Part shown: piece by piece, positions 30,307 to 37,728 of the stretch
Numbering within the stretch: position 1 is the stretch's first letter
Layout: each line of letters begins with the position of its first letter
Virus record (IMG/VR): IMGVR_UViG_3300036852_000066
Location: 1 to 42,678 of that record
Origin: a virus
DNA: 42,678 bases
Reading direction: 5' to 3' (one strand)
The notes under the pieces: model-generated
Told to the model about the DNA's origin: nothing
What the model saw: only the letters and a program-made list of their open reading frames with translations
Database searches by the model: none
Program-made: the position numbers and the translations under genes

Positions 30307-31691
30307 TGGCAAACTTTGAAATCCAGGGTCCTGACGGCAAGACTTACGAGATACAGGCGCCCGATATCCAGTCGGCCACGGCGGCATTCAGGAAGATGAA
30401 TATCGCTCGCCCGCCGCTGAATGAGGATGATCGCGAGACGCGCGCCACTGACCCGACGCTACAGCCTGCCGGGCTTTTCCCGTTCAGCAAGGTCAAGGGT
30501 ACTGGCGAAGTTCAGTTCGACCAGAACGCCGGATTGCTGGGGTCGATCATTAGCGGCCTGACGGCGCCAGGCGATGTTGCGACAGGCAAGCTGGACCCGA
30601 ACAGCCCGGAGGCCATCCAGCGGTCGATGGACTTCACCATGCTGGCATCGCCGATGGGTGCGGGTGTCAAGGCGGCTGAAACGACGGTTCCGGGGACGCT
30701 ACGATCGCTGCGCGTCGGCCAAGCGCCGGTTCCGACTGCCGAGCAATTGAAGGCGGCCGGCGGGGCTGGGCTCAATGCGGCGCGCGACATGGGGGTTGAT
30801 TATTCGGCCGGCGCTGTTAAATCAATGGGGGATGACCTCGTCCAAACCCTTAACGCCGATGGCTTCTTCCCAGAAGTCGCCCCCAAGACATTTTCTATAC
30901 TATCCAAAATCCAGCAAGGACCAGCCGTCGAGCCCGGCTCCGAAGCCGTTGCCAGCCTTAGCAACCTCATCACCCTCCGCAAGTCGCTTCAAAAAGCTGC
31001 TGGCGATGTTCTTAACCCCACAGAGCAGAATGCCGCCTCACGTGCAATTGACGCCGTGGACAACTTTATTGTGGCAGCTGACCCGGCGAGTGTTGTGGCT
31101 GGACCCGCTGCCGCTGCCGGACCGCTACTCAGTGAGGCACGAGGCAACTACGCCGCAGCCATGCGGTCAAACAAAGTTGCAGACGCAGCAGAGCGTGCAA
31201 AGCGTGATGCAGACGCCGCCAACTCCGGCCTTAACGTCGGAAACCGGACTCGGCAGGTCTTCAACTCCCTTCTCAAGTCAGACAAAGAGTCCCGTGGCTT
31301 CTCGAAGGACGAACTAGCCCTCATTGACGAGATGGTCGCCGGTAAGCACGGCATCAATCTCGCGCGCTGGGCTAGCAATCTCCTAGGCGGAGGCGGCGGC
31401 CTTGGTGCGCAGACAGCCGGCGCGGTTGGCGGTGCGGTTGGCGGTGCGCTTGGCGGGTTCCCTGGCATGGGCCTCGGCGCCGTGGCCGCGCCGGCTGCTG
31501 GCCTCGGGCTCAAGATGCTCGAGAACAAGCTGACGCAATCTCAAGCGCGCGCCATTGACGAGGTGATCCGAAAGCGGTCACCGCTGTACGAGAAAGCCAA
31601 GGAAACGCCGCCGATCTTGACGGGCATTAGCCCCGAGGTCCGGACGGCGATCATGCGCGCGTTGTTCATGCCGCAGGATCAGCAGCGATGA
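30306..31691 (+). CDS. Ejection-type internal virion protein, 461 aa
   Basis: Starts ANFEIQGPDGKTYEIQAPDI, a short beta module seen at the front of many phage internal proteins. Ala-rich helices follow, and a Gly-rich, strongly hydrophobic stretch (AVGGAVGGALGGFPGMGLGA, about 375-400) that could cross or disturb a membrane. This favours a DNA-ejection role. Its 3' end overlaps the convergent HNH gene by 13 bases, so the HNH insertion may have changed the last residues. Confidence 0.65.
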   Translation: MANFEIQGPDGKTYEIQAPDIQSATAAFRKMNIARPPLNEDDRETRATDPTLQPAGLFPFSKVKGTGEVQFDQNAGLLGSIISGLTAPGDVATGKLDPNSPEAIQRSMDFTMLASPMGAGVKAAETTVPGTLRSLRVGQAPVPTAEQLKAAGGAGLNAARDMGVDYSAGAVKSMGDDLVQTLNADGFFPEVAPKTFSILSKIQQGPAVEPGSEAVASLSNLITLRKSLQKAAGDVLNPTEQNAASRAIDAVDNFIVAADPASVVAGPAAAAGPLLSEARGNYAAAMRSNKVADAAERAKRDADAANSGLNVGNRTRQVFNSLLKSDKESRGFSKDELALIDEMVAGKHGINLARWASNLLGGGGGLGAQTAGAVGGAVGGALGGFPGMGLGAVAAPAAGLGLKMLENKLTQSQARAIDEVIRKRSPLYEKAKETPPILTGISPEVRTAIMRALFMPQDQQR

Positions 31692-32323
31692 GGGCGCGGA
31701 CCGAATGCCACGGGCTCAGTAAGCGTTCGCTCGATCGGCCATTTGTTGGTCACGTAGCGCGCATAGGCTGTGTGGTATGGGATGCGATATTGCCGCGCCC
31801 ACATGGCAAGTGTAGCGGTTTTCCCCATGAATTCGACGTTGAGCGAGGATCGGCGGTTGTTGGCTTGCTCTGTCTTGGTCGCCCACGTGCAGTTCTCTTT
31901 GCTGTATGGGCCATCGTTGTCTCTGCGCTCAAGAGTATGGCTATCGCTTGGCCGCGGCGACATATCACGAACAAACTGGGCCAAGTCCGTTCGCCACTCG
32001 TCACAGACAGAAATTCCCCTCTGGCCGTAACGGTCATACGACTTGTTTTGTGGGTTGTGGCATCGGTCAATCATGCCAGACCAAACGCTGTAGAGGGGAT
32101 GGTTCCAGAACCCATGGGTTGCAGTGGCCTTCCCGTTTGCTCTGGATGCCTCACTTTTCCGACAACCGCAAGATTTGGCATTGCCGGTCGTTATGGACGA
32201 CGACCGACACCAAAATTCGGTGCCACATTTGCATTTGCAAAGCCAGTAGTACCGCTCGCCGCGCTTCTCAAAAGTCGCGGTAACAGTGATTCGCTCGAAT
32301 GTCAGCCCGGTCAGGTCTTTCAT
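31679..32323 (-). CDS. HNH-type endonuclease with zinc motif, reversed orientation
   Basis: MKDLTGLTFERITVTATFEK, then YYWLCKCKCGTEFWCRSSSI and SCGCRKSEASRAN give an N-terminal zinc region. HGFWNHPLYSVWSGMIDRCH, YDRYGQRGISVCDEW and LERRDNDGPYSKENCTWATK are the signature of a common phage HNH-like family, with NNRRSSLNVEFMGKTATLAM as a DNA-binding end. It lies against the direction of the late genes, between an ejection gene and a fibre gene. Start 32323 was chosen over 32377, which would overlap the next gene. Confidence 0.88.
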   Translation of the reverse strand: MKDLTGLTFERITVTATFEKRGERYYWLCKCKCGTEFWCRSSSITTGNAKSCGCRKSEASRANGKATATHGFWNHPLYSVWSGMIDRCHNPQNKSYDRYGQRGISVCDEWRTDLAQFVRDMSPRPSDSHTLERRDNDGPYSKENCTWATKTEQANNRRSSLNVEFMGKTATLAMWARQYRIPYHTAYARYVTNKWPIERTLTEPVAFGPRPHRC

Positions 32324-32370
32324 AAAACGCACAGTATCACTAGTGGTGCTGTAATGGCAATAGGTGTGTA

Positions 32371-33630
32371 ATGGCACTTGGCATAAAAGGCTGGTCAGCC
32401 ACGCCGATCAGCAATTCATCGGTCGATGGCATTGCAATTAACGAAAACTGTCCATACGCCAACATGAATGATGGTATGAGAGCGGTCATGGCGGCCGTTC
32501 GCTTAGAGGTCGCCGACCTTGGCGCCAGTGTCGCCGCCGCAGCCACACCCGACATCAGCATTGACGGCCAGGTCCACACCGTGACAGGCGCGACTACCAT
32601 CACGGGCTGGGCGACCGCCGTTACCGGCCTCGGTCGCACCGTCTGGTACGAGACAGCCACGCCACACACCAACAGCTCCGCCTTGAAGTGCCCCGGCGGC
32701 GCGAACTTTACGAGCGCGAAGGGTGACGTCATCAAATGGCGCTCGTTCGGTGCCGGGAATTGGGCGAGCGAAGGCTACCAGCTGGCGAGCGGGGCGCCAC
32801 TGGCGCCGCTTACTCTTACCTCCGCCGCCGCCGGCACGCTGCTGACCCTTACCAGCACGGAGGCCGGTGCCGCCGATGGCCCTGTCATTGATATCTTCCG
32901 TGACTCTGCCAGCCCAGCTGTGAACGACGAACTAGGGCAGATCAATTTCAGCGGCCGGAGCAGTACCGCCGTCAAGCGCACACTGGGGTCGCTGGACCTC
33001 ATCTATCTTGATCCGACCAATGCCAGCGAAGATGGCAATATGCGATTGTTGCCGATGGTGGCGGGCGCGCAGGTCGCCGCGCTTCAGGCGTCGAATGGTG
33101 TAAACATCGGCAGCCCGGCCGCGTTCAAGGGTACCGGCGCCCTGAACGCCGAGGCGGGTGTTTATATCGCCGGGCACGGCACTGTCGCGCAGGTCGTGAG
33201 CGATACCGAGGCCACCTACATGACACTCGGGACGATCCTGCCGGCAGACGATACTATTCCGCAGAATACTGAGGGCGACGAAATATTGTCAGTCGCCATC
33301 ACGCCAACCAACGCAAGTTCGATTTTACGGTTTCAAGTGCATCTGAATGTCTGCGGGGCAACCGGAGCGACAATCTCTGCCGCCTTGTTTGTCGATAGCA
33401 CAGCCAATGCGCTGACGGCTGCCGCCAGAGCCATCAATTCATCAACTGTGATGGAAAATTTAGATTTCTTGTTCGAAGTTTCGGCGGCCAGCACGTCAGC
33501 AAGAACATACAAAATCCGCGCCGGAGCGGCGACGGCGACCGATGGCAAGCTCAACGGAGACAACACCGCGCGTTGGTTTAGCGGCGTTGCCATCAGTTCG
33601 CTCGTGGTGACCGAAGTGTTGCCGCAGTAG
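32371..33630 (+). CDS. Tail fibre protein, 419 aa
   Basis: An N-terminal helical segment (NENCPYANMNDGMRAVMAAV) is followed by a beta domain and by the module shared with 26505 (NDELGQINFSGRSSTAVKRT, NASEDGNMRLLPMVAGAQVA, GVNIGSPAAFKGTGALNAEA). The last 150 residues form a separate beta-rich domain (ILSVAITPTNASSILRFQVH), likely the receptor-binding tip. It differs from its paralogue mainly at both ends, as expected for host-range modules. Confidence 0.75.
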   Translation: MALGIKGWSATPISNSSVDGIAINENCPYANMNDGMRAVMAAVRLEVADLGASVAAAATPDISIDGQVHTVTGATTITGWATAVTGLGRTVWYETATPHTNSSALKCPGGANFTSAKGDVIKWRSFGAGNWASEGYQLASGAPLAPLTLTSAAAGTLLTLTSTEAGAADGPVIDIFRDSASPAVNDELGQINFSGRSSTAVKRTLGSLDLIYLDPTNASEDGNMRLLPMVAGAQVAALQASNGVNIGSPAAFKGTGALNAEAGVYIAGHGTVAQVVSDTEATYMTLGTILPADDTIPQNTEGDEILSVAITPTNASSILRFQVHLNVCGATGATISAALFVDSTANALTAAARAINSSTVMENLDFLFEVSAASTSARTYKIRAGAATATDGKLNGDNTARWFSGVAISSLVVTEVLPQ

Positions 33631-33641
33631 GGCTAGGGACA

Positions 33642-34850
33642 ATGGTAACCGCCCCCACAGGCTACGGCGTGAATGACGACACCGCGATATTGCAGCGGCT
33701 GATAAACGACGCCGTGGGTGGGGGCGACATCCTGCTGTCCGGCAAGTACCGCACGACCGCGCCGCTGCTGCTGAATACCGACAACGTGCGGCTGGTCGGC
33801 CCGGCGACGATCCTGCGGGACTTTGCCAGCGGCCCCACGGTCTGCATTGGTAAGCCAGGGGCCTATCGGAATACCGGCAACGGCGTGATGGGTGTCACGT
33901 TCCTGCGCACTGCCGTGACGCTCGCCAGCAGCGACGTGGCACACATCAAGGCCACGGCCTGCGACGTGCTCTACCTGGACGACATCCGCGGCTATGACGT
34001 GATCGAGGGCATCCACCTGTATGGCGGCAACTCCATCTGGATGGACCGGATCAACCTCAGCGGCGACTACAGCCACGGCGCGCGGTTCGGCATCAGGGCC
34101 AGCAAGGTCACGACGCCCGACACCGCCGAGCTGGTGACATCGGTCAGTCTCAGCAAGGCGTGGATATCGGGCCCGCGCGTTGCCGGGTTCGCCTACCCGC
34201 TGTGGGTCGAGGCGGCGGAAAACTGGTCGGTGTCCGACAGCTACTTCGGGCAAGGCAAATTCTACAGCGTGCGAATCGAAGGCGCGGATCATATTATCGA
34301 CCTGCGGTTTGACAGCACATACGTCGATGCCGCCGACAAGCTGAGCGGGGCGGGCGATGGCGTCTATCTGAGTGGCGCCAACATCAGGAACGTGAAGTTC
34401 TCCGGCTGCCCGATCAAGGGGCAGGACGGCGACGGCAGGCACGGCATCAACGCGCCAAGCTTGATTGACGGGCTGGTGGTTGATGAATCCTGCCGCATCG
34501 AGGGCTGGGTCGATACGCCGATTGCCTACCCCGGCATGGTGTCTGCAGCATCTCAGCAGGATGGTTTGGCGTGGATTGGCCGCAGCGGGGTTGATCGCAT
34601 GCCAGTGATTCTGGCGCGGCCGGAGAGCGCGCCGGTGAACTATCTGGAAGTCATCAATGCCAATGCCGGAAGTCCGGTGCGAGTCGTTGGTTCCGGCGCG
34701 GACGTGCATGTCGATATTGCACTCCAGCCGAAGGGCTCGGGCCGGGTGTGGGCTGGCCCATATACCACACATGCCGACGTAGCAATCGTTGGATGTATCG
34801 AGTTAAAGGATTCCACAGGCGTCGTAAGAAAGGTGGCTGTAATCGCATGA
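33642..34850 (+). CDS. Tailspike with right-handed beta-helix (pectate-lyase-like)
   Basis: The start GYGVNDDTAILQRLINDAVG then DILLSGKYRTTAPLLLNTDN and VRLVGPATI is the standard cap of pectate-lyase-like beta-helices. Short repeats follow (IEGIHLYGGNSIWMDRINLS, then FYSVRIEGADHIIDLRFDST). It lacks a long N-terminal anchor, so it probably joins the fibre at 32371. Such spikes cut or bind host polysaccharide. The active site cannot be told from sequence. Confidence 0.75.
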   Translation: MVTAPTGYGVNDDTAILQRLINDAVGGGDILLSGKYRTTAPLLLNTDNVRLVGPATILRDFASGPTVCIGKPGAYRNTGNGVMGVTFLRTAVTLASSDVAHIKATACDVLYLDDIRGYDVIEGIHLYGGNSIWMDRINLSGDYSHGARFGIRASKVTTPDTAELVTSVSLSKAWISGPRVAGFAYPLWVEAAENWSVSDSYFGQGKFYSVRIEGADHIIDLRFDSTYVDAADKLSGAGDGVYLSGANIRNVKFSGCPIKGQDGDGRHGINAPSLIDGLVVDESCRIEGWVDTPIAYPGMVSAASQQDGLAWIGRSGVDRMPVILARPESAPVNYLEVINANAGSPVRVVGSGADVHVDIALQPKGSGRVWAGPYTTHADVAIVGCIELKDSTGVVRKVAVIA

Positions 34851-34950
34851 GAAGCACTTCTTCGGCATCTTCAAGCGTCAGCTCGTTCTCAAGCGCGAAC
34901 TCTGCAACGTCAGTCGGGCTCAGATGTGGGGGGAACGATTTGTGCGGCAT
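34654..34950 (-). CDS. Doubtful antisense gene over the tailspike end
   Basis: From ATG 34950 the minus frame begins MPHKSFPPHLSPTDVAEFAL and continues ENELTLEDAEEVLLMRL, which looks protein-like and is the only sensible frame in 34851-34985. It then runs 197 bases antisense to the tailspike, where it becomes Arg/Pro-rich. It could be a remnant gene whose true end is lost. Confidence 0.3.
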   Translation of the reverse strand: MPHKSFPPHLSPTDVAEFALENELTLEDAEEVLLMRLQPPFLRRLWNPLTRYIQRLLRRHVWYMGQPTPGPSPSAGVQYRHARPRRNQRLAPDFRHWH

Positions 34951-34985
34951 GCCTGCATTCAATCCCACAACCCACAGGTGAGTCA

Positions 34986-35132
34986 ATGACCCGCTTCATT
35001 ATCCCGCCATCGAAACGAGTGCAAGCCAAACCCACCCGGCCAAAGCCGAAGCGCCCGGCCTACCCGGACCAGCGGGAGGCGCTGGCGGATGGGCTGAGGC
35101 GATATCCGAGCAAGTCCAAGCCGAGGCGATGA
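34986..35132 (+). CDS. Small basic protein, 48 aa
   Basis: MTRFIIPPSKRVQAKPTRPK and the rest are rich in Lys, Arg and Pro, with no predicted fold. ATGA-type overlap with the next gene supports it. Possibly a DNA- or RNA-binding peptide. Confidence 0.5.
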   Translation: MTRFIIPPSKRVQAKPTRPKPKRPAYPDQREALADGLRRYPSKSKPRR

Positions 35133-35326
35133 TGGGCGATCGATATATCCAGCGCCATGACCACGAATGGGTCCACATGGGCCGAAAGCGTAAGCATTTG
35201 ATCAAGTGTTGCGATTGCGGGCTAGTTCATCTGATGGAGTTCAAAGTCAGCGGCTCAAAGCTGTCTTGGGCCGCGACCAGGCTGAAGCGCAACACGGCAG
35301 CAGTGCGAAGGAGAAAACGCAAATGA
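35129..35326 (+). CDS. Small zinc-ribbon-like protein, paralogue of 41184
   Basis: HLIKCCDCGLVHLMEFKV with a basic Arg/Lys tail. The minus-strand gene at 41184-41342 has HLMKCCDCNLVHRMNFRI in the same place. Both are followed or preceded by the YGLLISFPDQS gene, so they belong to a duplicated pair. The Cys-Cys-x-Cys plus His could hold a metal. Function unknown. Confidence 0.7.
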   Translation: MMGDRYIQRHDHEWVHMGRKRKHLIKCCDCGLVHLMEFKVSGSKLSWAATRLKRNTAAVRRRKRK

Positions 35327-35580
35327 GCTACGGACTGCTGATTTCGTTCCCGGACCAAAGCGAGTCGTTTGTGCATGGGTGGGAAGCTGGTGCGCTCTAT
35401 CGCCAGATGCAGGCCGAGCTTGGACTGATTGAAACGATGATCCACACGGAGAACAAGGAGATCGTCACGCGCATCTGCGGAAGCCTGTCTTGGGCAGTTG
35501 AATTTGAGGCAACCGAGTTTGCCGAGTGGACCAAGGCAACATTGTCCAGATCGCGGCGGCCGGCGCTGCACATCGTTTAA
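35323..35580 (+). CDS. Conserved hypothetical protein, paralogue of 41339, 85 aa
   Basis: SYGLLISFPDQSESFVHGWE, then IETMIHTENKEIVTRICGSL. The minus-strand gene at 41339-41626 is about two-thirds identical by eye through the same stretch. ATGA overlap with the previous gene. This reads as a single small alpha/beta domain; no known family comes to mind. Confidence 0.75.
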   Translation: MSYGLLISFPDQSESFVHGWEAGALYRQMQAELGLIETMIHTENKEIVTRICGSLSWAVEFEATEFAEWTKATLSRSRRPALHIV

Positions 35581-35596
35581 CTACGGAGGGCTGACC

Positions 35597-35938
35597 ATGC
35601 TTACGAGGGCCATCGTTTTACTTGCGCTGTGCTTGGGGCTCGGCGCGCCGGCTTGGGGGGACAGCTGCCCGGACCTGGCGAAGGCGAAAACCGGCATTCC
35701 GGCGAACTGGCCGGATGCTGTGTACGTCATCTACACCGGGCCGGATAGTGATGCGATCGAGAGCGGGCTGCGGAAGATCGGCGGGAAAGTCGATGAGGCC
35801 GATCGGGCTTTCGTCGTGATCACCAGGCCGAGCTGGAAATTCGTGCGCATCGTCGGCTTCGTTGACGGTTGCTACGAGGATTTTCTCGACGTGTCGCGCG
35901 ACCGCCTCGACGCATGGTTGGCCGGGTTGGCTGGATGA
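35597..35938 (+). CDS. Exported protein with signal peptide, 113 aa
   Basis: MLTRAIVLLALCLGLGAPAW followed by GDSCPD is a clear signal peptide with a cleavage site near AWG-D. The mature part has two Cys (SCPD and GCYEDF) that could form a disulfide in the periplasm. GGAGG lies 7-11 bases before the ATG. It precedes holin-like genes, so a role in lysis or envelope interaction is possible, but it matches no endolysin pattern. Confidence 0.65.
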   Translation: MLTRAIVLLALCLGLGAPAWGDSCPDLAKAKTGIPANWPDAVYVIYTGPDSDAIESGLRKIGGKVDEADRAFVVITRPSWKFVRIVGFVDGCYEDFLDVSRDRLDAWLAGLAG

Positions 35939-36222
35939 CCGATCATGGCGAGGCCGCATATGAGATCGCCAACGCCGCCATGGAGCGGATGGACGTGCAC
36001 GAGAAGCTATGCGGCGAACGCTATGCGCAGATCGTCGCCAACCAAGCCATCAGCGCGCAGGACCGAACAGTGTTGCGCGAATTGCTCAGCAGCAAGTTCG
36101 AGAAGCTGTACGGCTTCCTGTGGAAGATCGCGTTTGCCGTCATCGGCACGCTCTTTACCGCACTGGCCGGCATCATCGTTTGGCTGCTCAATAACTCGGT
36201 TGTCTGGAGACAGCCTTACTAA
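35935..36222 (+). CDS. XhlA-like holin-associated membrane protein, 95 aa
   Basis: A helical N-terminal part (AAMERMDVHEKLCGERYAQI) is followed by one C-terminal transmembrane helix (LWKIAFAVIGTLFTALAGII) and a short end. This layout, coiled coil then single anchor, is that of XhlA/hemolysin-like proteins that work with holins in other phages. ATGA overlap with the exported protein. Confidence 0.6.
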   Translation: MTDHGEAAYEIANAAMERMDVHEKLCGERYAQIVANQAISAQDRTVLRELLSSKFEKLYGFLWKIAFAVIGTLFTALAGIIVWLLNNSVVWRQPY

Positions 36223-36261
36223 CCGCGCCGCGTCGGATACGCGGAACTGAGATAGGAGGTC

Positions 36262-36438
36262 ATGATGACCTGGAACAAAGCAGCGATTGCGGCGTTGGGG
36301 CCAGCCCTGACGACGATCTTGCTGACATTCGATACTCGATATGGCTGGAACTTCGGCCCCGAGTTTTGGGGCGCGGTCCTGTTCGTCGCGTTCGGCGCGG
36401 CAGGCTACTTCATCCCCAACGCGGAGGCGAAACTATGA
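36262..36438 (+). CDS. Small holin-like membrane protein, 58 aa
   Basis: MMTWNKAAIAALGPALTTIL, then LTFDTRYGWNFGPEFWGAVL and FVAFGAAGYFIPN give two hydrophobic segments separated by a short polar loop. AGGAGG lies 2-7 bases before the first ATG of ATGATG. Its stop overlaps the next ATG as ATGATG. Size and position suit a holin, but other small membrane roles are possible. Confidence 0.6.
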   Translation: MMTWNKAAIAALGPALTTILLTFDTRYGWNFGPEFWGAVLFVAFGAAGYFIPNAEAKL

Positions 36439-36812
36439 TGCGGTTTCTCGCTATCGCCGCCATCGGTCTATTGCTGACCGCCTGCGGCACAACGTTTCCT
36501 GAGAAGGCATACAAGGTTGGCCAGTCCTACGAGTTGAGCCAGCAGGCCGCCATCGGCTACATGGAGGTCGCCCAGCCATCGGCCGAAGTTACGGGCAAGA
36601 TCAAGAACGCGAACGACAAGGCGGCGCCGATGGTCAAGCAGGTGCTGAATTGCGCCAAGAGCCTGGTGGCCGGCGAAACGTCGCCGGAAGCCGCGGCGCT
36701 CGGCCTTGATACCGATACTGCCCTCGCTGCCCAGGAAGAGGTTTGCGAGGATCTGCTGTCCAAGGCGCTGTTGCTGTTGCAGGCGCTCGATACCACCGTG
36801 AAGGAGTCCTAG
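36435..36812 (+). CDS. Outer-membrane-type lipoprotein, 125 aa
   Basis: MMRFLAIAAIGLLLTACGTT carries a lipobox (LTAC, Cys17), so the mature protein is lipid-anchored. The rest is helical (AIGYMEVAQPSAEVTGKIKN, then KALLLLQALDTTVKE). Phage lipoproteins in this place can be spanin outer subunits or exclusion proteins; it is longer and less Pro-rich than typical outer spanins. No inner spanin is evident. Confidence 0.7.
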   Translation: MMRFLAIAAIGLLLTACGTTFPEKAYKVGQSYELSQQAAIGYMEVAQPSAEVTGKIKNANDKAAPMVKQVLNCAKSLVAGETSPEAAALGLDTDTALAAQEEVCEDLLSKALLLLQALDTTVKES

Positions 36813-36814
36813 TC

Positions 36815-37090
36815 ATGCCCATCGCAGCATTGCTCCCCATGATCGGTCAGTTGCTCGTTCAGGCGGTCGGTCTGTTCGGCAGCGACAATGACAAGCTGGA
36901 GAAGATCGCCAACATTGCGTCCGGCGCGCTCGGTCGCCTGCCGGGTCTGATCGATGCCGTCCAGAACCTGTTCGACGGCGATTCCGGCAAGCAGCTAACG
37001 GTCGCCGACTTCGACACCCTGATTGCCAAGATCGACGCCAATACGTCGCGGATCGATCAGTTGAACGAAGAGGCGAAGGCGCGCGAATGA
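36815..37090 (+). CDS. Hypothetical late protein with hydrophobic start, 91 aa
   Basis: AAGGAG precedes the ATG. PIAALLPMIGQLLVQAVGLF is hydrophobic, then the chain is helical with acidic residues (SRIDQLNEEAKAR). It could be a membrane-active small protein or a small structural protein. No family recognised. ATGA overlap with the next gene. Confidence 0.6.
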   Translation: MPIAALLPMIGQLLVQAVGLFGSDNDKLEKIANIASGALGRLPGLIDAVQNLFDGDSGKQLTVADFDTLIAKIDANTSRIDQLNEEAKARE

Positions 37091-37209
37091 TCCTCACCGG
37101 CCGCAACAAATCCGACCTGCTCTGCCTCTGGTGGCTGTTCTGCCTGCGCGTGCTGCCGTGGATCGCGCTCGGGCTGGCGGCGTGGTGCGGATGGGAGCAT
37201 TGGCGATGA
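37087..37209 (+). CDS. Tiny membrane protein, 40 aa
   Basis: MILTGRNKSDLLCLWWLFCL then RVLPWIALGLAAWCGWEHW: one Trp/Cys/Leu-rich transmembrane helix. Both ends overlap neighbours (ATGA), which supports a real gene despite its size. Confidence 0.5.
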   Translation: MILTGRNKSDLLCLWWLFCLRVLPWIALGLAAWCGWEHWR

Positions 37210-37391
37210 AACCGCACAGCAAGCCCGGCCGCGGCGGCGAGGAAACCGGGATCAGCCAGCGTCGTGGCCAGATCGAGGCCCAGCGCCTGCGGGCCGCCAT
37301 GGCAACCGTGCTGGCCCAGGAATGGGGCGAATACCGCCCGACCGTCCAAACGGCCTTTGACGCCCTCCTGCGGGCCATGGAGGGGCAATGA
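37206..37391 (+). CDS. Small helical protein, 61 aa
   Basis: The start KPHSKPGRGGEETGISQRRG is basic and flexible, followed by helices (AAMATVLAQEWGEYRPTVQT). Overlaps both neighbours by 4 bases. No family recognised. Confidence 0.5.
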   Translation: MKPHSKPGRGGEETGISQRRGQIEAQRLRAAMATVLAQEWGEYRPTVQTAFDALLRAMEGQ

Positions 37392-37480
37392 GCCTGGATC
37401 TATGGCAGCGGCTCACGTGGTTCGGCATCTTGTTTCCGGCCGCGCCCATCCTGGCGCTGATCCTGTGGGCGGTGTGGTGA
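37388..37480 (+). CDS. Tiny membrane protein, 30 aa
   Basis: MSLDLWQRLTWFGILFPAAP then ILALILWAVW: a single hydrophobic helix of about 20 residues. ATGA overlap with the previous gene and GTGA overlap with the next. Confidence 0.45.
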   Translation: MSLDLWQRLTWFGILFPAAPILALILWAVW

Positions 37481-37590
37481 CGATTAGGATCGGCGCGTTC
37501 ACGATCAGCGGCATCACGCCCGCCAGGCTTCCGTGGTGGCGCGCCTGGGCTGCGGGGCGGGGGCGGAGGGTGTTTGTTGTGGGCCGATGA
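37477..37590 (+). CDS. Tiny basic protein, GTG start, 37 aa
   Basis: TIRIGAFTISGITPARLPWW then RAWAAGRGRRVFVVG. GTG overlaps the previous stop. It is the last rightward frame before attP. Evidence is only the overlap pattern. Confidence 0.35.
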   Translation: MTIRIGAFTISGITPARLPWWRAWAAGRGRRVFVVGR

Positions 37591-37591
37591 G

Positions 37592-37603
37592 GTTCATATG
37601 AAC
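37592..37603. promoter_or_regulatory. Perfect 12-bp palindrome near attP
   Basis: GTTCATATGAAC lies between the last late gene and the att core. GTTCA also occurs at 37786-37812 at the end of the integrase gene. It may be a binding site for integrase arms or the excisionase-like protein. Confidence 0.35.
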
Positions 37604-37657
37604 ACCAGGGAAACTGTGTCCCGAAACCGCGTGCACTTGTGATATCAATGGCTTGAA

Positions 37658-37702
37658 TGGTCGGAGTGAGAGGATTCGAACCTCCGGCCCCTGCGTCCCG
37701 AA
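37658..37702 (-). other. attP: attP core: 3' half of tRNA-Pro (CGG)
   Basis: On the minus strand the sequence runs from the anticodon loop (TTCGGGA) through CGCAG, a five-base variable loop, a complete T-arm (GGAGGTTCGAATCCTCT), the acceptor strand CACTCCG, then A and CCA. The bases before the loop do not form the 5' anticodon strand, so it is not a full tRNA. Identity with a host tRNA 3' end beside an integrase is the usual form of a phage attachment site, which rebuilds the tRNA on integration. Phage genes lie on both sides, so this should be attP. Confidence 0.8.
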
Positions 37703-37728
37703 CACCGTAACCTTCGCGGAAGTGCCTG

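Noticed and set aside
33633-34772. 379-codon open frame opposite the tailspike gene
   Set aside because: Arg/His/Ala-rich shadow frame with no ribosome site; the plus strand gives a clear beta-helix protein.
37658-37702. Complete tRNA gene
   Set aside because: Only the 3' half is present; the bases before the anticodon loop cannot form the 5' stem, and no D-arm or 5' acceptor strand follows.
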